From NCBI GenBank assembly GCA_900757205.1, contig CAAENA010000042.1, positions 1-54,907 of the forward strand: a DNA stretch of 54,907 nucleotides, read 5' to 3'. The notes below the pieces were generated by a model that was not told where the DNA came from, ran no database searches, and saw nothing but the letters and a program-made list of their open reading frames with translations. The translations under genes were made by a program, and so were the position numbers. Of this stretch, positions 49,825 through 54,907 are shown one piece after another (position 1 is the stretch's first letter; every line of letters starts with the position of its first letter). The DNA comes from an uncultured Collinsella sp. GTDB taxonomy: Bacteria; Actinomycetota; Coriobacteriia; Coriobacteriales; Coriobacteriaceae.

Positions 49825-51108
49825 TTAGGCCAAAACGTCCGACAGGATCTCGATCAGACTGTCCACGTCGGCTTCCTCGCAGACGAGCGGCGGCAAGAAA
49901 CGCAGCGTATGGGCACCCGTAGCGTTAATCACGGCACCAGCCCCCAATGCACGGGCCACAACGTCGTGTGCATCACCCACAGTATCGTCCAGATCGCAGC
50001 CGAGCATCAAGCCGCGGCCACGCACCTCGGTCACGTTCGGCAGCTTGGCGAGCTTTGCCTCCATATAGGCGCCTACCTTGGCAACATGGTCGGCATAATC
50101 GCCGTGCACGAGCGCGGAGAGCGTCGCGGCACACGCCGCGATGGCCAAGCAGCTACCGCCAAAGGTCGAGCCGTGGTCGCCCGGCTTAAACACGTCGGCA
50201 ATCTCCTTCTTTGCCACGACGGCACCCATGGGCACGCCATCAGCAATGCCCTTGGCAAGGCTCATGATGTCGGGTTCCACGCCATAGGTTTGGAATGCAA
50301 ACGGCTTGCCGGAGCGGAAGATGCCGCACTGGACCTCGTCGGCGATAAGCACGGCGCCCACTTCGTGTGCCAGGTCGTGCGCTGCCGCCATAAACTCCTC
50401 GGTCATGGGGTGCACGCCGCTCTCACCCTGGATCGGCTCGAGCATCACGGCACAAATCTCGCTCCCCAGCTGCTTAAAGATCGCACGCAGCTCGTCCACA
50501 TCGTTGGGCGTGCAGGCCACAAAGCCACCCGGCAGCGGGCGGAAGCTGTCCTGCAGCCAATCCTGCATGGTGGCGGCAATGGTCTCGAGCGTACGGCCGT
50601 GGAAGCCGCCGCGCATGCACACGATGGTGTTGCCGCCATTACCGGCACGCTTGGCGTACAGACGTGCGAGCTTCATGGAGCCCTCGTTGGCCTCGGCACC
50701 GGAATTGGCAAAGAACGTCTCCCACACCTGCTCGCCCGCAGCCGGAGCACCAAGAGCAGCTGCCGTGGTCTCATCGCCGGCGACAATGGCATCGGCAAGC
50801 ACGCGCGCACCATCTACGTCGTCGTTAGCAAGCTTGGACAGCAGCGCCGCGACCTGTCCGCGCTGCTCGATGTAGAAGTAATTGGAGACATGCATGAGCT
50901 TTTTGGTCTGTGCCTCGAGCGCCGAGAGCACAGCCGGGTCGCCATGACCTAGGCTGCACACGCCGATGCCGGCAAGAAAGTCGAGGTACTCACGGCCATC
51001 GTCGCCGGTGAGCTTCATGCCGTGACCCTCGACAAACTCGACCGGAAAGCGGCCAAAGGTATGCATAACGTAATGGGATTCAAGCGATTGCTGAGCTGCA
51101 AGTGACAT
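49825..51108 (-). CDS. argD: Acetylornithine aminotransferase
   Basis: 427 residues, PLP class III. YLDFLAGIGVCSLGHGDP, FFANSGAEANEGSMKLARLY, CMRGGFHGRTLETIA, VGAVLIADEVQCGIFRSG and HGSTFGGSCLAIAACAATL (near the active site) are present; the PLP lysine is in IMSLAKGIADGVPMGA. It converts N-acetylglutamate semialdehyde to N-acetylornithine. Last gene of argCJBD, 68 nt after argB, with GAAAGGC ahead of the ATG. Confidence 0.96.
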   Translation of the reverse strand: MSLAAQQSLESHYVMHTFGRFPVEFVEGHGMKLTGDDGREYLDFLAGIGVCSLGHGDPAVLSALEAQTKKLMHVSNYFYIEQRGQVAALLSKLANDDVDGARVLADAIVAGDETTAAALGAPAAGEQVWETFFANSGAEANEGSMKLARLYAKRAGNGGNTIVCMRGGFHGRTLETIAATMQDWLQDSFRPLPGGFVACTPNDVDELRAIFKQLGSEICAVMLEPIQGESGVHPMTEEFMAAAHDLAHEVGAVLIADEVQCGIFRSGKPFAFQTYGVEPDIMSLAKGIADGVPMGAVVAKKEIADVFKPGDHGSTFGGSCLAIAACAATLSALVHGDYADHVAKVGAYMEAKLAKLPNVTEVRGRGLMLGCDLDDTVGDAHDVVARALGAGAVINATGAHTLRFLPPLVCEEADVDSLIEILSDVLA

Positions 51109-51176
51109 GGGATGCCTTTCGTTGAGCGCCGGACGGCGCGGGGCTATGGGTGAGGAATGGGGCGGCTGCAGGTCAG

Positions 51177-52157
51177 CTAGACCGTCTGAAGCTTCTCGAC
51201 CTCGTCGAGGTTCTCGGTCAGACGCGCAGCAAACGTCGAAAGCGGATGCGGATGCGTATCGAACTCGTAAGCCGTCTCGGTGGAATGGATCACGGTGCCG
51301 ACGCCGGCATCGGTCAGCAGCTCCAGGAGCAGCGAATGCGGCGTCGTGCCGTTGATGATGTGGACTCGGAACACGCCAGCGGTAAGCGCGTCGACAGCCG
51401 CACGAAGCTTGGGGATCATGCCCTTATCGACCTCGCCGCCGTAGAGCATTTCGTTAACCTCGCCGAGCGTTAGGTTGGAGATAAGTGAGTCCTTGTCACT
51501 AAAGTCCTTGTACAGGCCATCGACATCGGTCAAAAAGATCGCCTTATGCGCGTGGAGCGCTGCCGCAACGGCACCGGCGGCGGTATCGGCGTTGATGTTG
51601 AAGAAGCCACCGTCCTCCCCCGCCGCGACGGTAGCGATGACGGGGATGTACTCACTATCGAGTAAGCGCTCGATATAGTCGGTGTTGACGTGCGTCACTT
51701 TGCCCACGCGACCGAGCTCGGGGTCTAGCGGCTCGGCGATAAGCGTGCCGGCATCGCTGCCCGACACGCCCACGGCCAGGTTGCCGTGCTGGTTAATGGC
51801 AGCAACCAACTCCTGGTTGACCTTTCCGCCCAGCACCTCGCGCACGATATCCATGGTATCCGGTGTGGTCACGCGCTGACCGTTCTTAAACTCGACAGGG
51901 ATGTCATAGTGGCTCAGCGCCTCGTTGATGGCCTTGCCGCCGCCATGCACGATGACGGGGCGCATGCCGATAATCTTGAGCAGGACGATGTCGCTCATCA
52001 CGTCGCGGCGCAGTTGCTCGTCGACCATGGCGGCACCGCCGTACTTGATAACGACTGTCTTGCCGGTCAGGTTTTTAATCCACGGCAGCGCCTCAAACAG
52101 CAGCTGCGCGGTTGCTTCGTTGGATTCGCTCGAACGACAATCGCGTGCGAATTTCAT
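51177..52157 (-). CDS. argB: Acetylglutamate kinase
   Basis: 326 residues. KTVVIKYGGAAMVDEQL (phosphate-binding Lys), PVIVHGGGKAINEAL (GGG loop), LVAAINQHGNLAVGVSGSDA and INADTAAGAVAAALHAHKAI are diagnostic. It phosphorylates N-acetylglutamate and is the usual point of arginine feedback. GAGG before ATG 52157 sets the start. The first 40 residues before the kinase core form a longer N-terminal helix, as in arginine-inhibited versions. Confidence 0.96.
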   Translation of the reverse strand: MKFARDCRSSESNEATAQLLFEALPWIKNLTGKTVVIKYGGAAMVDEQLRRDVMSDIVLLKIIGMRPVIVHGGGKAINEALSHYDIPVEFKNGQRVTTPDTMDIVREVLGGKVNQELVAAINQHGNLAVGVSGSDAGTLIAEPLDPELGRVGKVTHVNTDYIERLLDSEYIPVIATVAAGEDGGFFNINADTAAGAVAAALHAHKAIFLTDVDGLYKDFSDKDSLISNLTLGEVNEMLYGGEVDKGMIPKLRAAVDALTAGVFRVHIINGTTPHSLLLELLTDAGVGTVIHSTETAYEFDTHPHPLSTFAARLTENLDEVEKLQTV

Positions 52158-52238
52158 AATCTGCCTCGTCTTTCGTATCGTTATCGCGCCGTGCTCCGCT
52201 GTCCGCAATCGCGGCAAGATGCGCAGCGTGCCTGGAAT

Positions 52239-53507
52239 CTAGGAACGGTAGTCGCCGTTGATGGAGATGTACTCATGCGTGAGGTCGCAGGTCCACACGG
52301 TCGTTGCCGCGTCGCCTGCGCCCAGGTCGACCGAGATCACGATCTCGGGCGCCTCGAAACGCCGTAGAGCCTCGTCCTCGTCAAAGGGAACAGTCAGACC
52401 GTCGCGACAGACAGGCATGCCCATCATGTCGATGGAAACGTCTTCCTGATTAAACTTCACGCCGCACTTACCGAGCGCCATGGCAACGCGGCCCCAATTG
52501 CAGTCATGGCCAGCGATGCAGGTCTTAACGAGCGGCGAGTTGGCAACGGCACGGGCGGCGATATCGGCCTCCTCGTCGTTAGCGGCGCCGGTAACGTTGA
52601 CCGTAACAAGCTTGGATGCGCCCTCACCATCGGCGGCGATATTGCGCGCCAGGCTCTCGCACACCTCGTGCACGGCAAATGCCAACTCGTCAAAGGCATT
52701 GGAGCCCTCGACGATCGGCTCGGCATCTGCGGCAGCGGCGCCGGAGGCAAGCATGATGCAGGTGTCGTTGGTCGAGGTGTCGGAATCGACCGTTACCTTG
52801 TTAAAGGTCTGCTTGACGGTCGAGAGCAGCAGGGCATGAAGTGCCGCAGGCTCGACGGGGGCATCGGTGGTGATAACTGCGATCATGGTGGCCATGTTGG
52901 GCATGATCATACCCGAGCCCTTGCACATTCCGCCTACCGTATAGACATTGCCCGCATGACCCGCAGCCTCACTGACGTAGGACACGGCGTACTCCTTGGA
53001 GTGCGTGTCGGTCGTCATGATGGCGCGAGCGGCATCGGCGCCACCGTGGGCGGAGAGCGCCTCGTAGGCAGCAGGAATGGCGGTCTCAAACGTGTCGATC
53101 GGCAGAATCTGGCCAATTACACCCGTGGAGGCAACCAGAATCTGCTGAGGCTCGCAGCCGATGACCTGCGATGCGATGCTGCACGTCTCGCGCGCGCATG
53201 CAAGGCCGGTCTCACCCGTGGCGGCGTTGGCATTGCCAGAGTTGACCGAAATGCCGGCGATGATACCGTACCCCTTGTCGGTACCGCCCAGGTTGGCACG
53301 GCTCACCTGCACGGGCGCCGCGCAAAAGCGATTGGTGGTAAACACGCCAGCACCGGGACAGGGTTTATCGGGCACGACGAGCGCGTAATCCAGACGCTCG
53401 GGGTTCTTGCGGAACCCAGCGTGGATGCCTGCAGCCTTAAAACCAGCCGCAGCCGTAACGCCACCCTCGACGGCGCGAATCTTGATATCAAACAGCTCGG
53501 TATTCAT
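52239..53507 (-). CDS. argJ: Glutamate N-acetyltransferase / N-acetylglutamate synthase
   Basis: 422 residues. AGVFTTNRFCAAPVQVSR, GISVNSGNANAATGETG, GGMCKGSGMIMPNMATMIAV with the self-cleaving Thr (MATM), LLSTVKQTFNKVTVDSDTST and AGHDCNWGRVAMALG match ArgJ. It cleaves itself into two chains and recycles the acetyl group between ornithine and glutamate. Whether it also uses acetyl-CoA cannot be decided here; no argA is visible. Confidence 0.97.
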   Translation of the reverse strand: MNTELFDIKIRAVEGGVTAAAGFKAAGIHAGFRKNPERLDYALVVPDKPCPGAGVFTTNRFCAAPVQVSRANLGGTDKGYGIIAGISVNSGNANAATGETGLACARETCSIASQVIGCEPQQILVASTGVIGQILPIDTFETAIPAAYEALSAHGGADAARAIMTTDTHSKEYAVSYVSEAAGHAGNVYTVGGMCKGSGMIMPNMATMIAVITTDAPVEPAALHALLLSTVKQTFNKVTVDSDTSTNDTCIMLASGAAAADAEPIVEGSNAFDELAFAVHEVCESLARNIAADGEGASKLVTVNVTGAANDEEADIAARAVANSPLVKTCIAGHDCNWGRVAMALGKCGVKFNQEDVSIDMMGMPVCRDGLTVPFDEDEALRRFEAPEIVISVDLGAGDAATTVWTCDLTHEYISINGDYRS

Positions 53508-53641
53508 CGTCTTTATGACTCCTTATGTCAAACAAAAAACGGACATCGGTTGGTGCGCCATGCCAGTCGTGATCATGAGACCAGCTTAAGAGTGGCGCCC
53601 CACTCGATGCCCGACTACCAAATCGTTAACAATCGAATGTG

Positions 53642-54712
53642 CTACACCGGGCACGCCACTGTGGGCAAGCCTCGTCGCTCGTCAAAGCCAAAGACGATAT
53701 TGGCGCACTGGACCGCTTGGCCCGCAGCGCCCTTGCACAGATTGTCGATGGCGCCCGTCGCCACCAGCACGCCCGCGCGCTTGTTGAGCGCGAGGCCAAT
53801 CTGGGCAGCGTTGGTGCCGACGACCGAAGCCGTCTTGGGCTGCTGGCCGGCATCGAGCACGCGCACAAAGGTGCGACCGGCGTAGAACTGCTTGTAATGG
53901 TCGACAACGTCCTCAAGGGTCAAGGTATCGATAGCCTGCGGCGCGAGCGGCAGCGTCACCGTGGAGAGCAGACCGCGCTTGAGCGGTGCCAGGTGCGGGG
54001 TAAAGACGACGCGATCGGTCAGGCCAAGGATTTGCTCAATCTCGGGCGTGTGGCGATGCTTGCCCACGCCGTAGGCCTCCAAGTTCTCGTCGGCGCTGCA
54101 AAAATGGGTGCGGGCGTTGCAGGACTTACCGGCGCCCGTCACGCCGCTAATGGCATCGACAATCACGGGACCGTTCTCGGCCACCCAGCCCGCGCGCACG
54201 GCGGGCGCGGCGGCAAGGCTCGTTGCGGTGGGATAGCAACCGGCGCAGGCGACCAGCACGGGTTTGCCGTCGGCATGGTCGGATGCGGCGGTCTCCAAGT
54301 CCTGGCAGAACAGCTCGGGCAGACCGAAGGCACGGGTCTTGAGCAGCTCGGGGCTCGTATGCTCGGCGGCATACCAAGCCTCAAAAACGGACGCGTCGTT
54401 CAGACGGTAGTCGGCCGAAAGATCAAAGCAGGAGACGCCCGATGCAAGCAGCGCGGGCACCTGTGCCATGGCAGCCGTGTGCGGCACGGCCAAAAAGACC
54501 GCGTCGCAGTTCTTGAGCTCAGGGGCATCATGCGTCGTAAAGACAAGATCGCTTACGCCGGTGAAGCTCGGGTGCACCGCAGACAACGGCTGGCCGGCAT
54601 CGGTGTTGGACGTAATGGCAGCAAGTTCAAACTCGGGATGACCGAGGACGAGGCGAATGAGCTCGGCTCCGGCATATCCAGCCGCGCCGACGATTCCAAC
54701 CTTCAAAGACAT
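53642..54712 (-). CDS. argC: N-acetyl-gamma-glutamyl-phosphate reductase
   Basis: 356 residues. KVGIVGAAGYAGAELIRLVL (NADP fold), FLAVPHTAAM, VACAGCYPTATSLAAAPAV with the catalytic Cys, and FTPHLAPLKRGLLSTV are present. First gene of the argCJBD operon; GAGTCTGATATG start context with AAGGAG further up. Two ArgR-box-like dyads lie 85-125 nt upstream. Confidence 0.97.
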   Translation of the reverse strand: MSLKVGIVGAAGYAGAELIRLVLGHPEFELAAITSNTDAGQPLSAVHPSFTGVSDLVFTTHDAPELKNCDAVFLAVPHTAAMAQVPALLASGVSCFDLSADYRLNDASVFEAWYAAEHTSPELLKTRAFGLPELFCQDLETAASDHADGKPVLVACAGCYPTATSLAAAPAVRAGWVAENGPVIVDAISGVTGAGKSCNARTHFCSADENLEAYGVGKHRHTPEIEQILGLTDRVVFTPHLAPLKRGLLSTVTLPLAPQAIDTLTLEDVVDHYKQFYAGRTFVRVLDAGQQPKTASVVGTNAAQIGLALNKRAGVLVATGAIDNLCKGAAGQAVQCANIVFGFDERRGLPTVACPV

Positions 54713-54797
54713 ATCAGACTCCTTGTCTGCGATTTATGCACCGATGCGCATTTCGCAGCGGTCGTTATGAAGTGGGTTGAAACTTTAGCACCAAAAG

Positions 54798-54835
54798 ATG
54801 CATTAATACGTAAATGGCTTGCATATTCATGCATT
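54798..54835 (-). promoter_or_regulatory. Tandem ArgR-box-like sites before argC
   Basis: Two dyads read GATGCATTAATACGTAAA (54798) and TTGCATATTCATGCATT (54819), separated by 3-4 nt: the usual pairing of ARG boxes with TGCAT/ATGCA half-sites. They fit arginine repression of argCJBD; no argR gene is in the window. Confidence 0.6.
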
Positions 54836-54907
54836 GAAACATTCCCGACACATTCGCTTGAAGGAATTGACAAATGGAGCGGGCCCCGTATTGACCGGCG
54901 CTCCTAA
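54836..54907. other. Window end upstream of argC
   Basis: Non-coding as far as visible. GGAGCG near 54873 can pair with CGCTCC near 54899, possibly a terminator of the next gene to the right. Confidence 0.35.

Noticed and set aside
53639..54907. 422-codon plus-strand ORF reaching the window end
   Set aside because: It is antisense to argC along its whole conserved part and shows no family motif.

Overview
The window looks like chromosomal DNA of a gut-type Coriobacteriia member, most likely Collinsella or a close relative. This is inferred from the high GC content, the actinobacterial-style protein families, the gene order and an LAATG-type sortase signal; no database search was possible. 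Almost everything is housekeeping, but the intergenic DNA is unusually rich in palindromic repeats, and several toxin-antitoxin-like loci and decayed genes sit between the operons.

Layout. 1-2.7 kb: an ABC importer (binding protein, permease, ATPase). 2.9-4.4 kb: an unrecognised coiled-coil protein followed by the orphan tail of a sortase-anchored surface protein. 4.6-8.1 kb: MscS channel, a cytoplasmic BMP-domain protein and a coupled phosphoesterase. 8.4-10.0 kb: ECF sigma factor and probable anti-sigma. 10.2-11.8 kb: repeats and a wrecked leucine locus (leuB tail fused to leuA head) that still has a leucine-rich attenuator leader. 12.0-16.4 kb: the translation/transcription cluster tRNA-Tyr, tRNA-Thr, tRNA-Met, tuf, rpmG, tRNA-Trp, secE, nusG, rplK, rplA. 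16.7-17.1 kb: two ordered arrays of short boxes. 17.1-20.9 kb: a GmrSD-like nuclease, tRNA-Thr and an HTH-HipA fusion. 21-26.5 kb: the conserved disA, ispD, ispF, cysS, rlmB, yacP operon. 26.7-31.8 kb: MntP, HipBA, PepD and a RelB/PIN pair. 31.9-36.4 kb: ClpC and a ThrE-type exporter. 36.7-41.1 kb: lysS with a fused tRNA-binding domain, greA, tatA, tRNA-Pro, ispE, veg. 41.2-48.8 kb: dtd, rdgB, rph, murI, a HAD phosphatase, murE, asnB. 49-49.8 kb: tRNA-Val followed by two 183-bp tandem repeats carrying its 3' end, then AT-richer DNA. 49.8-54.7 kb: argCJBD with ArgR-like boxes upstream.

Most interesting signals: (1) two arrays in which a 15-nt box alternates orientation exactly every 40 nt; (2) a second two-locus family of GAGCGTGGA boxes with conserved 28/55/29-nt geometry and DnaA-box-like cores; (3) two large hairpins of similar build, each just downstream of an aminoacyl-tRNA synthetase gene; (4) the leucine attenuator in front of a dead operon; (5) the tRNA-Val tail repeats; (6) three toxin-type loci with readable operators. 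Start sites were moved inward from the longest ORF wherever a ribosome binding site clearly chose a later start.
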